From NCBI RefSeq assembly GCF_000622325.1, contig NZ_JASE01000005.1, positions 2,108,001 to 2,172,000 of the forward strand: DNA of 64,000 nt. The letters run 5' to 3'. Every line of letters begins with the position of its first letter. The first letter of the stretch is position 1. This document shows, piece by piece, positions 50,126-59,771 of the stretch. The translations under genes and the position numbers were made by a program. The stretch is from Sulfitobacter geojensis (GTDB taxonomy: Bacteria; Pseudomonadota; Alphaproteobacteria; Rhodobacterales; Rhodobacteraceae). Below the pieces are notes generated by a model. It saw only the letters and a program-made list of their open reading frames with translations. It did no database searches and was not told the origin of the DNA.

Positions 50126-50479
50126 ATGCCATTTGATCCCGCCGATCTTACTTACAACGATGCCGGGCTGATTCCTGCGATCGCACAGGATGCCGAGACC
50201 CGTGAGGTTTTGATGCTTGCGTGGATGAATGCCGAAAGCATTGCACAGACGCTGAAGACGGGGCGCGTGACCTATTGGAGCCGTTCGCGGCAGTCGTTCT
50301 GGATTAAAGGTGAGACCAGCGGGCACACGCAAGAACTGGTCGAATTCCGCTTTGATTGTGATCAGGACTGCCTGCTGGTTCTGGTTAACCAAACGGGGGC
50401 GGCTTGTCACACAGGCCGGCGACACTGTTTCTACAGAACGGTGAAGGACGGCGAAGTGATCGAGAATCTAGCCCTGTGA
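50126..50479 (+). CDS. hisI: Phosphoribosyl-AMP cyclohydrolase
   Basis: 117 aa, the third step of histidine synthesis. DCDQDCLLV and [10 protein letters not shown] hold the zinc-binding cysteines, and [10 protein letters not shown] and TYWSRSRQ are substrate motifs. AAGG precedes the ATG. It is a stand-alone HisI without the HisE domain, as usual in alphaproteobacteria. Confidence 0.94.
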   Translation: MPFDPADLTYNDAGLIPAIAQDAETREVLMLAWMNAESIAQTLKTGRVTYWSRSRQSFWIKGETSGHTQELVEFRFDCDQDCLLVLVNQTGAACHTGRRHCFYRTVKDGEVIENLAL

Positions 50480-50508
50480 CGGTTGATCCAAAACATCAGC
50501 TTTAATCC

Positions 50509-51378
50509 TTAAGGTAATAATAAAGAACGAATATCTTCGGCTGTTAATCCACTTACTCGAAGGAGGGAAAGTGCCTTGGCATCGTCGCGCTTTGCCAGTC
50601 TTTTGCCCGCTTCATCGCGGATCAGCCTGTGATGATGATAGGTCGGTACTGGCAGCCCGAGCAGGTTTTGCAAGACCACATGGATTTTGGTTGCCTCGAA
50701 TAAATCCGCCCCGCGCACCACGTGGCTGATCCCTTGCGCGGCATCGTCCAACACCACAGCAAGGTGATAGGACGTGCCCATGTCGCGCCGCGCGATGACG
50801 ATATCGCCGACCTCTGTGACAACGTCCTGACCCGTGAAAGAAATCAATCCTGTTTCGCCGTGTGGTCCGGAACCCGTTTCGTGGAATTGAAACATCCTGT
50901 CAGAATCTTGCACGGCGGCCGCGATGTTCAGGCGCAAAACGACGTTGCCTTGTGGGCGTTCTGTCGTGGGGCGCATCGCCCTCGGCCTGCAGGTTCCCGG
51001 GTAGATCAGACCGTCGGGTCCGTGGGTCGGGACGCCCTCCTGCGGCGCGGAAAGTGCCGCGTTAATATCTGCTCTGCTACAACGACAAGTGTATATCTGG
51101 TTGTTTTCCCACAATCTATCGAGCGTCGCGCCGTAAGTGCCAAGCCTGTCTGACTGGCGCATTACAGGTTCTGGCCACGTGAGACCCAACCATTTCAGGT
51201 CGTCATAGATTTGCGCCTCCCATACGGTGCGCGCGCGACTTTGGTCGATATCTTCAATCCGTAAAAGGAACTCCCCGCCCTGTGCGACGGCCATGTCATG
51301 GGCCAGCATCGCAGAATAGGCGTGGCCCAAATGCAAGGGACCCGTCGGCGACGGGGCAAAGCGGGTTCTAAAAGTCAC
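50509..51378 (-). CDS. gluQ: Glutamyl-Q tRNA(Asp) synthetase
   Basis: 289 aa. A shortened GluRS that glutamylates queuosine in tRNA-Asp. The HIGH-like motif is HLGHA in FAPSPTGPLHLGHA and the KMSKS-like motif is KRLAKRD; it lacks the anticodon-binding domain. Cysteines in YTCRCSRADI and PGTC form the zinc site. Its ATG overlaps the methyltransferase stop by 4 bases. Confidence 0.92.
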   Translation of the reverse strand: MTFRTRFAPSPTGPLHLGHAYSAMLAHDMAVAQGGEFLLRIEDIDQSRARTVWEAQIYDDLKWLGLTWPEPVMRQSDRLGTYGATLDRLWENNQIYTCRCSRADINAALSAPQEGVPTHGPDGLIYPGTCRPRAMRPTTERPQGNVVLRLNIAAAVQDSDRMFQFHETGSGPHGETGLISFTGQDVVTEVGDIVIARRDMGTSYHLAVVLDDAAQGISHVVRGADLFEATKIHVVLQNLLGLPVPTYHHHRLIRDEAGKRLAKRDDAKALSLLRVSGLTAEDIRSLLLP

Positions 51379-51983
51379 GCTTTTTCAAGGATGTATACAG
51401 TGGATTGCATTTTTATGCCCGGAAGATGCGCTCCGCGTTCACGAAATAGCAACCGTGCGGCCCCACAGTCTGTCCATTCGTTAATCCGCGCTTCATGCAC
51501 CGGATCCTCCAGCGTGTGATCATTGAACGAGAACACGAAACGCCCTTCGCGCGGCAGGGCCTTCATCAACATGTCGAGCACAGAAATAGGTGCCGCGCCT
51601 GTGCCGATAACCCCGATCGCAGCAATATTCGCATATACATTGGCATTGATCGCCGTTGTTTCATCAATATGTTCCGTGGTGCGGTAGATGCCCTTGGTCG
51701 TGGCCTGCGCTAGCATTTTTGCTGATACATCAACGCCATCTATCGTGGTGAACCCTGCATTTTTAAACGCCAAACCCGACAGACCTGTGCCGCAGCCGAA
51801 ATCAAGAAGAGGCGCGTTCAGATCTTTGGTGACACCCGCCAGCGCTGCGGCGCATCGGGCCGGTGTGGCGTACCCGTTATCGCCAAGCTCGGTTTCGTAA
51901 CTCTTAGCCCAAGCGTCGTAAATTTCACGGGTCTCGTCCGTCCCGTTAGCGCTGTAGATCTTGTTCAGAAAAACTTCTGTCAT
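51375..51983 (-). CDS. Class I SAM-dependent methyltransferase
   Basis: 202 aa. The SAM-binding motif is LLDFGCGTGLSG, followed by DGVDVSAKML. It lies between trmFO and gluQ in one operon, both tRNA-modification genes, so a tRNA or related substrate is possible, but small-molecule methylation is as likely. The substrate is not readable. Confidence 0.82.
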   Translation of the reverse strand: MTEVFLNKIYSANGTDETREIYDAWAKSYETELGDNGYATPARCAAALAGVTKDLNAPLLDFGCGTGLSGLAFKNAGFTTIDGVDVSAKMLAQATTKGIYRTTEHIDETTAINANVYANIAAIGVIGTGAAPISVLDMLMKALPREGRFVFSFNDHTLEDPVHEARINEWTDCGAARLLFRERGAHLPGIKMQSTVYILEKA

Positions 51984-51992
51984 ACCAGCAGT

Positions 51993-53345
51993 TTAGGCGG
52001 GCGTTTCGTTTCTGTCCAGCCATGCCTGCCAGTCGGTCTTGGCGCGATCTGTATAGGCTCTATAGCGATCCTTGCGCCCGCGACGGCCTGATTTCAGCCC
52101 TTCAACAGGGGGGAATAGCCCAAAGTTTACGTTCATCGGCTGGAATGTTTTCGCCTCGGCACCGCCGGTGATATGGGTGATCAGCGCGCCCATCGCCGTG
52201 GTATTCGGCGGCGTCGGCGCATCGCCCCCTCGCAGCTCAGCCGCGGCCATCCGACCGGCAAGCAGCCCCATTGCCGCGCTTTCGACGTAACCTTCGACGC
52301 CCGTGATCTGTCCGGCAAACCGGATATTGGGACGAGAGCGTAGGCGCATCTGATCGTCCAGCAAGGTTGGCGAATTGATAAACGAATTGCGGTGAATGCC
52401 GCCAAGCCGGGCAAAAGACGCATCCTCAAGACCGGGAATCATTTTGAAAACATCAACTTGCGCGCCGTGCTTCATCTTGGTCTGGAAGCCGACCATATTA
52501 TAAAGCGTGCCCAGTTTATTGTCGCGGCGCAGTTGCACAACGGCATAGGCTTTGACGTCGGGTTGGTGTTCATTGGTCAGGCCCACAGGTTTCATCGGCC
52601 CAAAGCGCAGGGTCTCGCGACCGCGTTCGGCCATGACCTCGATTGGCAAGCAACCATCGAAATAACCGGCGGTTTCACCTTCGCGAAACTCGGTCTTATC
52701 CGCCGCCAACAGGGCGTCGATAAAGGCTTCGTATTGTTCTTTCGACATCGGACAGTTGAGGTAGGCTGTGCGCTCCTCTTCGGTATCGCCCTTGTCGTAA
52801 CGGGACTGCATCCATGCACGGTCCATGTTGATGCTGTCGAAATAGATGATCGGCGCGATGGCGTCGAAAAAGGCAAGGGCCTCGGCGCCTGTTTCTGCTG
52901 CTATCGCCTCGGCCAAAGCGCCGGACGTCAGGGGGCCGGTCGCGATGATCCATTGCCCTTCATCCGGCAATTCTGTGATTTCGCCATATTCAACAGTCAC
53001 ATTCGGATGTGCGAGCAAGGCGTCGGTTACCGATTGGGCAAAGGGTTCACGGTCCACAGCCAGCGCGCCACCTGCGGGCAGCTTGTGCTTGTCCGCCGTG
53101 GCCATGATCAGGCCATTGGCCGCGCGCATTTCCCAATGCAGTAGCCCGACGGCGTTCTGCTCCGAATCGTCCGAGCGAAAGGAGTTGGAACAAACCATTT
53201 CGCCCAGCAGTCCGGTTTGGTGGGCAAACGTGCCGACATGCGGGCGCATTTCGTGGATGACAACCTGAATGCCTGCGTTTGCAGCCTGCCAAGCAGCCTC
53301 TGATCCGGCCATTCCGCCGCCGATGATATGCAATGTATTATCCAT
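51993..53345 (-). CDS. trmFO: Folate/FAD-dependent tRNA methyltransferase TrmFO
   Basis: 450 aa. Makes m5U54 in tRNA using methylene-THF and FADH2. The FAD fold is [22 protein letters not shown] carries a catalytic Cys, and [11 protein letters not shown] and [13 protein letters not shown] are family motifs. First gene of trmFO-methyltransferase-gluQ. Confidence 0.93.
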   Translation of the reverse strand: MDNTLHIIGGGMAGSEAAWQAANAGIQVVIHEMRPHVGTFAHQTGLLGEMVCSNSFRSDDSEQNAVGLLHWEMRAANGLIMATADKHKLPAGGALAVDREPFAQSVTDALLAHPNVTVEYGEITELPDEGQWIIATGPLTSGALAEAIAAETGAEALAFFDAIAPIIYFDSINMDRAWMQSRYDKGDTEEERTAYLNCPMSKEQYEAFIDALLAADKTEFREGETAGYFDGCLPIEVMAERGRETLRFGPMKPVGLTNEHQPDVKAYAVVQLRRDNKLGTLYNMVGFQTKMKHGAQVDVFKMIPGLEDASFARLGGIHRNSFINSPTLLDDQMRLRSRPNIRFAGQITGVEGYVESAAMGLLAGRMAAAELRGGDAPTPPNTTAMGALITHITGGAEAKTFQPMNVNFGLFPPVEGLKSGRRGRKDRYRAYTDRAKTDWQAWLDRNETPA

Positions 53346-53679
53346 CAGGTGGATTTAGGGCAGGGGCTGCACAGGTGCAATGGGCTGTCAGGCACAACAT
53401 TCAGAGCTTCACGCGACGCAGCCGTTAAATGCATGCCGCGCGGCACACCAAAACATTGCGTTGAGTCGTTTCGGTAAGGGGATGATTTTCGGAGGGGGCT
53501 GATTTTGGGGTCGCCGCCGCAGGGATGGTCGATCAGTGAGAGGCTGATCTGGAGGGACCTTCTGCAAGGCGGCGACCCAAAATAGTCAGGCGCATCTGCG
53601 CTCTGTCACAATCATGCCCCAATTGCGCCCCAATTGATAGCCCTGTTTTCGCAACAATTGTAATCGGCTTTGGAAACAG
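53346..53679. other. Intergenic region with a long nested palindrome
   Basis: No coding region is supported between trmFO and the enoyl-CoA hydratase gene. The feature of note is the palindrome at 53499-53589. Confidence 0.4.
53499..53589. repeat. Nested ~90-nt palindrome, possible mobile element or structured RNA
   Basis: Outer arms TTTTGGGGTCGCCGCC (53503-53518) and GGCGGCGACCCAAAA (53568-53582) match with one bulged G; CTGA (53499-53502) and TCAG (53586-53589) extend it. Inside, GCAG/CTGC, GGTC/GACC and GATCAG/CTGATC pair in turn, giving a near-continuous hairpin. There is no T run on either strand, so it is not a standard terminator. It may be a REP/MITE-type element or a non-coding RNA. 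Confidence 0.6.
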
Positions 53680-54465
53680 TCACTGGTTCCAGTCGGGATC
53701 GCGCTTTTCAAGGAAGGCGTCGATGCCTTCGGCGGTGTCTTCACGCAGCATGTTTTGAACCATGACCTCGCCAGTATAGGCATAGGCGTCCGCGGTGGTC
53801 ATCGCCATCTGCGCATAAAATGCGCCTTTTCCGATTTTGACGGCCGCGCCCAGTTTGGAAGCGACAAGTTCAGCCAGTTGTGTGGTTTCCGCCTCAAGGG
53901 CGTCGGGCGCGACCACACGGTTGACCAGCCCCAGCGTTTCTGCGCGTTCGGCGTCGATGAAAGCACCAGTCGTTAACATCTCGAATGCCTGTTTGCGCGG
54001 GATGTTGCGCGACAGGGCCACCATCGGTGTCGAGCAGAACAGACCGATGTTTACACCGTTGACGCCGAACCGCGTACCCTGTGCCGCAACCGCCATGTCG
54101 CAGGTCGCAACCAGCTGGCATCCGGCTGCAGTGGCGATGCCGTGAACCTGTGCGATCACCGGCTGGGGCATCGACTGGATTCGCGCCATGACAGTGGCGC
54201 AGCGGTCAAACAGATCCTTGAACGCCGCAGCGCCACCATCCGGGGCTTGTCGCATCGCTGTCATCTGGCGCAGATCATGGCCTGCGCAAAACGCCTTGCC
54301 GCTGCCGGCAAGCGTAATCACGCGGGTTTTCGGATCATCCGCCAACCGATCCAACGTCGTTTGCAACGCCGCCAGCATTTCGTCCGACAGGGCGTTCAGC
54401 CGCTCCGGTGCGTTCATAACCAACTTGGCCACGGCACCACGTTGCGTCACTTGCAGAATTGCCAT
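53680..54465 (-). CDS. Enoyl-CoA hydratase/isomerase family protein
   Basis: 261 aa crotonase fold. The oxyanion-hole regions are GKAFCAGHDLRQM and GVNIGLFCSTPM. The AGHDL pattern is typical of ECHDC3-like members of unknown substrate rather than classical beta-oxidation hydratase. GAGGGTG precedes the ATG. Divergent from the thioesterase gene. Confidence 0.85.
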   Translation of the reverse strand: MAILQVTQRGAVAKLVMNAPERLNALSDEMLAALQTTLDRLADDPKTRVITLAGSGKAFCAGHDLRQMTAMRQAPDGGAAAFKDLFDRCATVMARIQSMPQPVIAQVHGIATAAGCQLVATCDMAVAAQGTRFGVNGVNIGLFCSTPMVALSRNIPRKQAFEMLTTGAFIDAERAETLGLVNRVVAPDALEAETTQLAELVASKLGAAVKIGKGAFYAQMAMTTADAYAYTGEVMVQNMLREDTAEGIDAFLEKRDPDWNQ

Positions 54466-54524
54466 CTTGTCACCCTCGCTTTTTCTGCGCCAACTCTAGG
54501 GGCAATAGCGAGGGGAGAACAAGC

Positions 54525-54953
54525 ATGGCCGCGGTTATGACAGCGCAGCAACTGAATGAATTTCTGGAACAGGTATTCGAACAGGTCGCAGATGATTTCC
54601 ACGTGGATGAGGTCGACGGCGATAACGTCACCATGCGTTTGCTGACGTCGGACAAACACCTGCGCCCGGGCGGCACGATTTCAGGACCTGCGATGTTCGG
54701 TTTGGCGGATGTGGCGGCCTATGTGGTTACGTTGGCCCATATTGGACCCAAAGCCCTGGCGGTCACGACGAATTGTTCCATTGATTTCATGCACAAACCC
54801 AAGGCGGGCGTGCCGTTGATTGCCAAGGCGCGGCTGTTGAAACTTGGCAAACAGCTGTCGGTTTCTGACGTTCTGCTGTTCTCGGAAGGGATGGACAAAC
54901 CTGTGGCGCGGGCCAGTCTGACCTATGCGATCCCCCCCAAATCAATGGGTTAG
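54525..54953 (+). CDS. PaaI-type acyl-CoA thioesterase
   Basis: 142 aa single hotdog domain. LRPGGTISGPAMFGLADVAA contains the typical catalytic Asp/Gly-Gly region and VTTNCSIDFMHKPKAG the central strand. Cleaves an acyl- or aryl-CoA, substrate unknown. AGGGGAG supports ATG 54525 over the longer frame. It is divergent from the hydratase, which suggests a shared acyl-CoA role. Confidence 0.82.
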   Translation: MAAVMTAQQLNEFLEQVFEQVADDFHVDEVDGDNVTMRLLTSDKHLRPGGTISGPAMFGLADVAAYVVTLAHIGPKALAVTTNCSIDFMHKPKAGVPLIAKARLLKLGKQLSVSDVLLFSEGMDKPVARASLTYAIPPKSMG

Positions 54954-54966
54954 AACGAAACTACGT

Positions 54967-54993
54967 GAAAAATGGGCCGGAGAAATCCGGCCC
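54967..54993 (-). terminator. Terminator for the DUF1127 gene
   Basis: A perfect 8-bp stem GGGCCGGA/TCCGGCCC (54974-54981 and 54986-54993) with a 4-base loop. On the minus strand it is followed by ATTTTTC, so it ends the leftward DUF1127 transcript. On the plus strand no T run follows. Confidence 0.75.
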
Positions 54994-55027
54994 AGTTGGA
55001 AGAGATCTGGCGGTTGTCACGGGGATG

Positions 55028-55258
55028 TTACACCCGCCAGAACACGCGACGCAGCTCGCCTTGAACGTCGTCAGGTGTTAGTCCCACATCACTCAGCTGC
55101 CACGGTTCAAGCTGTGAAAGCGCAAGGCGCGTGCGCCGGCGTGCGGCCCATTTCGTCACCACAACCGCAAAACGGACCGCAACGCGCGCCGCAATCGGCG
55201 TGCCGTGCTGGGAAAGCGTGCTGAACGCATCGGTCGGTATCGGTCTGGCGAGTGTCAT
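55028..55258 (-). CDS. DUF1127 small basic protein
   Basis: 76 aa. The C-terminal DUF1127 motif (ALSQLEPWQLSDVGLT preceded by an Arg-rich RRRTR) is clear. DUF1127 proteins are small, basic and in several alphaproteobacteria bind RNA or affect phosphate/carbon metabolism. AAGGAG six bases upstream fixes ATG 55258. It is divergently transcribed from a MocR regulator and has its own terminator, suggesting a regulated single-gene unit. Confidence 0.85.
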   Translation of the reverse strand: MTLARPIPTDAFSTLSQHGTPIAARVAVRFAVVVTKWAARRRTRLALSQLEPWQLSDVGLTPDDVQGELRRVFWRV

Positions 55259-55276
55259 GGGAAACTCCTTAATTGA

Positions 55277-55365
55277 ATTGTATTGACACAATATAGCGAA
55301 TTGCTACAGTGTTGTGATACAAATTTTGATACAAAGCCGCTAGGGAAACATTGTAATGGATACAA
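55277..55365. promoter_or_regulatory. Divergent promoter with repeated ATACAA sites
   Basis: ATACAA occurs at 55317-55322, 55329-55334 and 55360-55365, and inverted (ATTGTAT) at 55277-55283. The first two belong to a direct repeat TGATACAAA with a 12-base period. MocR-family regulators typically bind such repeats. A promoter for the rightward gene (TTGACA 55283-55288, TACAGT 55305-55310, 16-base spacer) lies just before the pair, so binding could control both directions. Confidence 0.5.
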
Positions 55366-56786
55366 TTTGGTCAAAGGAGACACTGCAAGAGTCGAAACCC
55401 AAGTACAAAGCTGTTGTGGCGATGATCCGTGACCAAATCGCGTCTGGCGGTCTGACGGTCGGTGAAAAGCTGCCACCGGTGCGCGAATTGGCGTGGCAAC
55501 TTCAGATTACACCGGGGACGGTCGCGCGTGCTTATACGGTGTTGACCGACAGCGGCGTGTTGCATGCCGAGGTCGGGCGCGGCACGTTTGTGAGCGACCC
55601 GAGTACGACTATCGACAAAGAAGCCGGCGAACTCCCGTTGAACCTGATTGAGATCGATGTGGTCCACCACAATTCTGGGGGCGACATCAACACGGTAAAC
55701 CTGTTCTCCCCGCATTTGCCCAATGGGGGGCAGGCCAAGCTGATCCGCCGTCTGCTTGGCGAAATCGCGCAAGATCCACCGTCAGGCATCATGCATTACC
55801 CTTCAAGGCGCAGCGCGAGACCAGCTCGGGAAGCGATGGCGAAATGGCTGCACGGGGCACCGATTGGACAAATTGATCCGGACGATATTGTCCTGTCACA
55901 CGGGGGACAGAACGCAATTTTGCTAGTGTTTCAGACCATTTTGCGGGGCAGGCGGCCTGTGGTTTTTGTTGAAGAACTGGCTTATCCGGGCTTTCGCCGC
56001 GCTGCAGAATTATTGCGCGCTGATATTGTACCAATCAAATGTGACAAAGACGGCATCATTCCCGCCGCTTTGGCCGCCGCCGCCGAACGCCACCCCGAAG
56101 CACAGGTTTTATGTACATCACCCGAAGTACACAGTCCCACCTGCGGCTTTACCCCGATGGAGCGCCGTCTGGCGCTTGTCGATGTGGCCCGTAAGGCTGA
56201 TTTGCAGATACTGGAGGATGACTGTTACCGGATGGGCCGTGCCGAAGGCGAGGGGTATCGCCAACTGGCCCCTGAACGCGGTTGGTACGTCAGTTCGCTG
56301 TCAAAATCCGTGACACCATCCTTGCGGATTGGTTGTGCGATCGGGCCCAAGGGCATGTCAGGCGCGCTTCACCGCTCTGCCGAACACGGCTTTTTCGGGT
56401 TGGCAACACCGATGCTGGATCTCACAGCCGCCTTGTTAAGTCATCCGCAACTGCCGGATATCATGGAGGCGTCACGGCTTGGCGTTGAGCGCTATGTCAA
56501 GATTGCCGTGAATACACTGGGCGGGTTCGATTTGCGCTGGCGGCAGGATGTGCCGTTCGTGTGGCTGAAATTGCCGCAAGGCTGGCGCGCCTCCGCCTTT
56601 TGTCAGGCCGCCGAAAAAGAAGGTGTGCAGATCCGGGCCGCCGAAGAATTCGCAGGCCGTGACGCGCAAAGCCCACATGCAGTGCGGATGGCCGTGAACG
56701 GGGGGGTGTCCTTGCAAAGCTTCGAAGCCGCGATGGAACGGCTGCGCTGTCTGCTTGATAACCCGCCAGAGGAAATCGGGGTATAG
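55356..56786 (+). CDS. MocR/GntR-type regulator with aminotransferase domain
   Basis: 476 aa. The N-terminal GntR winged helix (about 15-90, with LPPVRELAWQLQITPGTVARAY) is joined to a class I aminotransferase fold (about 125-470) whose PLP Lys lies in SLSKSVTPSLRIG. Members such as PdxR and GabR sense PLP or amino compounds. AGGGA precedes the ATG. Its neighbour DUF1127 is the probable target, though no pyridoxal gene is near. Confidence 0.88.
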   Translation: MDTIWSKETLQESKPKYKAVVAMIRDQIASGGLTVGEKLPPVRELAWQLQITPGTVARAYTVLTDSGVLHAEVGRGTFVSDPSTTIDKEAGELPLNLIEIDVVHHNSGGDINTVNLFSPHLPNGGQAKLIRRLLGEIAQDPPSGIMHYPSRRSARPAREAMAKWLHGAPIGQIDPDDIVLSHGGQNAILLVFQTILRGRRPVVFVEELAYPGFRRAAELLRADIVPIKCDKDGIIPAALAAAAERHPEAQVLCTSPEVHSPTCGFTPMERRLALVDVARKADLQILEDDCYRMGRAEGEGYRQLAPERGWYVSSLSKSVTPSLRIGCAIGPKGMSGALHRSAEHGFFGLATPMLDLTAALLSHPQLPDIMEASRLGVERYVKIAVNTLGGFDLRWRQDVPFVWLKLPQGWRASAFCQAAEKEGVQIRAAEEFAGRDAQSPHAVRMAVNGGVSLQSFEAAMERLRCLLDNPPEEIGV

Positions 56787-56908
56787 CAGGCGCTTTGAAA
56801 TCGGCCGCAATCCTGACCAGCGGGCAAAATTTGCATCTTGATGTGGGGTATTATATTACCTAATTGGTAACCCATTGTTTTTGTGTCGTTAATTTAGCGG
56901 TGCCGCGC

Positions 56909-56936
56909 TTGACCGTGCGTATCTTAGGTTTATAAC
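56909..56936 (+). promoter_or_regulatory. Promoter of rplM-rpsI
   Basis: TTGACC (56909-56914) and TATAAC (56931-56936) are 16 bases apart, about 64 bases before the rplM start. No other good pair was seen in this gap. Confidence 0.55.
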
Positions 56937-56999
56937 CCGCCCATCACTACTGGGCATCGGGCTTTGGTCCTTTTGCCACACAACATTTAGGAATGTCCG

Positions 57000-57461
57000 A
57001 TGAAAACCTTCTCAGCAACACCGGCTGACATTGACAAGAAATGGATCATCATTGACGCCGAAGGCGTCGTGCTGGGTCGTCTCGCGTCAATCGTTGCCAT
57101 GCGCTTGCGCGGCAAGCACAAGCCTTCTTTCACGCCCCACATGGATTGTGGTGACAACGTCATCATCATCAATGCGGAAAAGGTCCAGATGACCGGCAAG
57201 AAGCGCGATGAAAAATTCTACTGGCACACTGGCCACCCCGGCGGGATCAAAGAGCGCACAAAAGCGCAGATCCTTGAAGGCGCACACCCAGAGCGTGTTG
57301 TGACCCTTGCCGTTAAGCGCATGTTGCCCGGCAACCGCTTGAGCCGTCAGATCATGACAAACCTGCGCGTTTATGCAGGCACAGAGCATGGTCACGAGGC
57401 GCAAAACCCCGAAGTTCTGGACGTTAAGGCCATGAACCCCAAAAACACGCGGAGTGCATGA
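57000..57461 (+). CDS. rplM: 50S ribosomal protein L13
   Basis: 153 aa, the normal alphaproteobacterial length. [36 protein letters not shown] and [20 protein letters not shown] are conserved. Forms the usual operon with rpsI, overlapping the region of its ribosome site. Confidence 0.96.
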   Translation: MKTFSATPADIDKKWIIIDAEGVVLGRLASIVAMRLRGKHKPSFTPHMDCGDNVIIINAEKVQMTGKKRDEKFYWHTGHPGGIKERTKAQILEGAHPERVVTLAVKRMLPGNRLSRQIMTNLRVYAGTEHGHEAQNPEVLDVKAMNPKNTRSA

Positions 57462-57463
57462 AC

Positions 57464-57952
57464 ATGTCCGACGAAATCAACACACTCGAAGACCTCGCAC
57501 AGGTTGCCGGCGTTGCGGCGACACCCGAAGTCGAATTGACCCCACGCGAGCCCGTCCGTGACGAACTGGGCCGTTCTTATGCCACTGGTAAGCGTAAAGA
57601 TGCGGTTGCCCGCGTCTGGATCAAACCCGGTTCCGGTAAAGTTGTCGTAAACGGCAAGCCGCAGAATGAATATTTTGCCCGTCCCGTTTTGCAGATGATC
57701 CTTGCCCAGCCATTCGGCATCACTGGCACAGAAGGTCAGTTTGACGTATTCGCCACGGTTAAAGGTGGCGGTTTGTCTGGTCAGGCCGGCGCGGTAAAGC
57801 ACGGTGTTTCCAAAGCGCTCCAGCTTTATGATCCCTCTTTGCGCGGTGCCTTGAAGGCCGCGGGCTTCCTGACACGCGACAGCCGCGTTGTGGAACGTAA
57901 GAAATACGGTAAGGCCAAAGCGCGTAAGAGCTTCCAGTTCTCAAAACGTTAA
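57464..57952 (+). CDS. rpsI: 30S ribosomal protein S9
   Basis: 162 aa. The C-terminal S9 domain has [28 protein letters not shown] and the basic tail RKSFQFSKR, whose last residues contact P-site tRNA. A 30-residue N-terminal extension is typical of this class. GGAG at 57451-57454 favours ATG 57464 over the overlapping ATG 57458. Confidence 0.95.
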   Translation: MSDEINTLEDLAQVAGVAATPEVELTPREPVRDELGRSYATGKRKDAVARVWIKPGSGKVVVNGKPQNEYFARPVLQMILAQPFGITGTEGQFDVFATVKGGGLSGQAGAVKHGVSKALQLYDPSLRGALKAAGFLTRDSRVVERKKYGKAKARKSFQFSKR

Positions 57953-57976
57953 GCTTTACACCAAATTTTTTCGAAG

Positions 57977-58006
57977 AGGGCCGTACCGTTGGGTGCGGCC
58001 CTTTTT
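57977..58006 (+). terminator. Rho-independent terminator of rplM-rpsI
   Basis: GGGCCG (57978-57983) pairs with CGGCCC (57996-58001), extended by ACC/GGT around a GTTG loop, followed by five T residues. Confidence 0.85.
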
Positions 58007-58164
58007 GCATTTTGTGCCCTTTTTCAAACTCTGCATTTCGCCGTGCGCCGGTGGCCGCCCCCGAACAGCCAGCGTTTTTCGGCAAGATGAAGATAAAGCG
58101 GGGCCAGCGGGTTTTGATTGCCCCAACCAATGCTTAGGTTATTGAAAAATGACGAGGTGAATTA

Positions 58165-59157
58165 ATGCAGTATTCTGTTCTTGATCTGGCCCCGGTGCCT
58201 GAAGGTATCGACGTGGCGCAGGCGTTGAAAAACACAACCGATCTGGCGCAGCATTGCGAGACGTTGGGGTATCACCGGTTCTGGTTGGCCGAACACCACA
58301 ACATGCCGGGGATCGCAAGCGCGGCGACCGCCGTTTTAATCGGGCATGTCGCGGCCCATACCAAATCGATCCGTGTCGGAGCTGGCGGTGTGATGTTGCC
58401 CAACCATGCGCCGTTAACGATTGCGGAACAGTTCGGGACTTTGGCAGCCTTGCATGGAGATCGTATTGATTTGGGGTTGGGGCGTGCACCCGGTGGCGAT
58501 CAGGCGGTCTATCACGCGCTGCGCCGTGCCGGCAGTGATGATTTCCCCGGTGATGTTGCTGAATTGATTGGATATCTCGGCGATCCGCGTGAGGGCGCAC
58601 CGGTGCGGGCCTTACCCGGTGAAGGCAGCCATGTGCCGGTCTGGATCTTGGGGTCCTCGCTTTACGGGGCAAAGCTGGCGGCGCATTATGGTTTGCCCTA
58701 TGCCTTTGCTTCGCATTTTGCGCCCGACGCTCTGGAGCAGGCGACGGAGATTTATCGTCGGACATTTCGGCCCTCCGTGCATTTGGCGAAACCGCATTTC
58801 ATGCTGGCGGCCAATGTTTTTGCCGCAGACACTGACGAAGAAGGTGCCTATCTCCGCACGTCGATGCAACAGGCGTTTGCGCGGATGCGCACCGGCACAC
58901 GGGGGAAATTACCGCGCCCCGTTGAAGACATCGACGCGGTGATTGGGGCGGGCGTGCGCCGGTCCGTGGATCAGATGATGTCGGTTTCGGCAACCGGAAG
59001 CCGCGAGAAAGTACGGGGAGAGTTGCGCGAATTAATCACGCGTTATCAACCGGATGAGGTGATTTTGACGAGCCAGATACATGATCATGCCGCGCGCAAA
59101 AAATCCTTGCAGATCGCAGCAGAGATCATGCCTGATTTGGAACCTGCGCCCGTTTAA
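58165..59157 (+). CDS. LLM class flavin-dependent oxidoreductase
   Basis: 330 aa bacterial-luciferase-like TIM barrel (MsnO8-type). [14 protein letters not shown] and [11 protein letters not shown] are the FMN-binding signatures. Probably a monooxygenase or F420/FMN reductase of unknown substrate. GAGGTG precedes the ATG. It ends 4 bases into the convergent TetR gene. Confidence 0.86.
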   Translation: MQYSVLDLAPVPEGIDVAQALKNTTDLAQHCETLGYHRFWLAEHHNMPGIASAATAVLIGHVAAHTKSIRVGAGGVMLPNHAPLTIAEQFGTLAALHGDRIDLGLGRAPGGDQAVYHALRRAGSDDFPGDVAELIGYLGDPREGAPVRALPGEGSHVPVWILGSSLYGAKLAAHYGLPYAFASHFAPDALEQATEIYRRTFRPSVHLAKPHFMLAANVFAADTDEEGAYLRTSMQQAFARMRTGTRGKLPRPVEDIDAVIGAGVRRSVDQMMSVSATGSREKVRGELRELITRYQPDEVILTSQIHDHAARKKSLQIAAEIMPDLEPAPV

Positions 59158-59771
59158 TCGTCCGGCTGTACCAACCCCAAGCCACGCAAATAAATGCCGA
59201 TCCCGGTTTCCAGCAGATCCTCGGGTGGGAAGGGCGAGGCGCGGCCCGGTGAGTTGCGCGCGAACAGTTCGACCACGCCATGGCTCATCGCCCAGATATG
59301 GGCGGAGAACATGGATGCGGGCGGGCGTTTGTCCTCGGGTATGTGCTGGCTGAGGTCGGTGGCGGCTTTCTCCAGTACCCCGTTGGCGCGATTGGCGACC
59401 TGTGCCAGTTCAGGTGTGCGGTTGATCGAAATACCGCTTTCAAACATAGCGATGTAATGGCCGGGATACTTGCGGGCAAAGGCCAGATAAGCACGGCCCG
59501 TCGCCTCGAACGCTTTAAGCGCAGAGGGTTGGCCGGACTGATAGGCATAATCCATCAGATCGGAGAAAATCGCATATCCCTGCTCAGCCGCTTCGGCAAT
59601 CAGCGCCTCGCGCCCGTCAAAATGGCGATAGACCGCCGCCGGTGTGACCCCTGCCTGTTTGGCCGCTTCCGACAGGGTGAAACCCATCGGCCCGCGCACT
59701 TCGATTAATTCAAGTGCAGCGTCGACCAAAGCCTGACGTAGATTGCCGTGATGATAGCCCTTTTTAGCCAT
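59154..59771 (-). CDS. TetR family regulator
   Basis: 205 aa. The N-terminal helix-turn-helix ([28 protein letters not shown], about 30-57) precedes a TetR_C ligand domain. ATG 59771 overlaps the ppk2 stop by 8 bases, so it may be translated from the ppk2 transcript. It may regulate ppk2 or the convergent flavin enzyme. Confidence 0.85.
   Translation of the reverse strand: MAKKGYHHGNLRQALVDAALELIEVRGPMGFTLSEAAKQAGVTPAAVYRHFDGREALIAEAAEQGYAIFSDLMDYAYQSGQPSALKAFEATGRAYLAFARKYPGHYIAMFESGISINRTPELAQVANRANGVLEKAATDLSQHIPEDKRPPASMFSAHIWAMSHGVVELFARNSPGRASPFPPEDLLETGIGIYLRGLGLVQPDD

Noticed and set aside
53499..53589. The palindrome as a Rho-independent terminator
   Set aside because: No T run follows the stem on either strand, and the arms themselves end in TTTT/AAAA.
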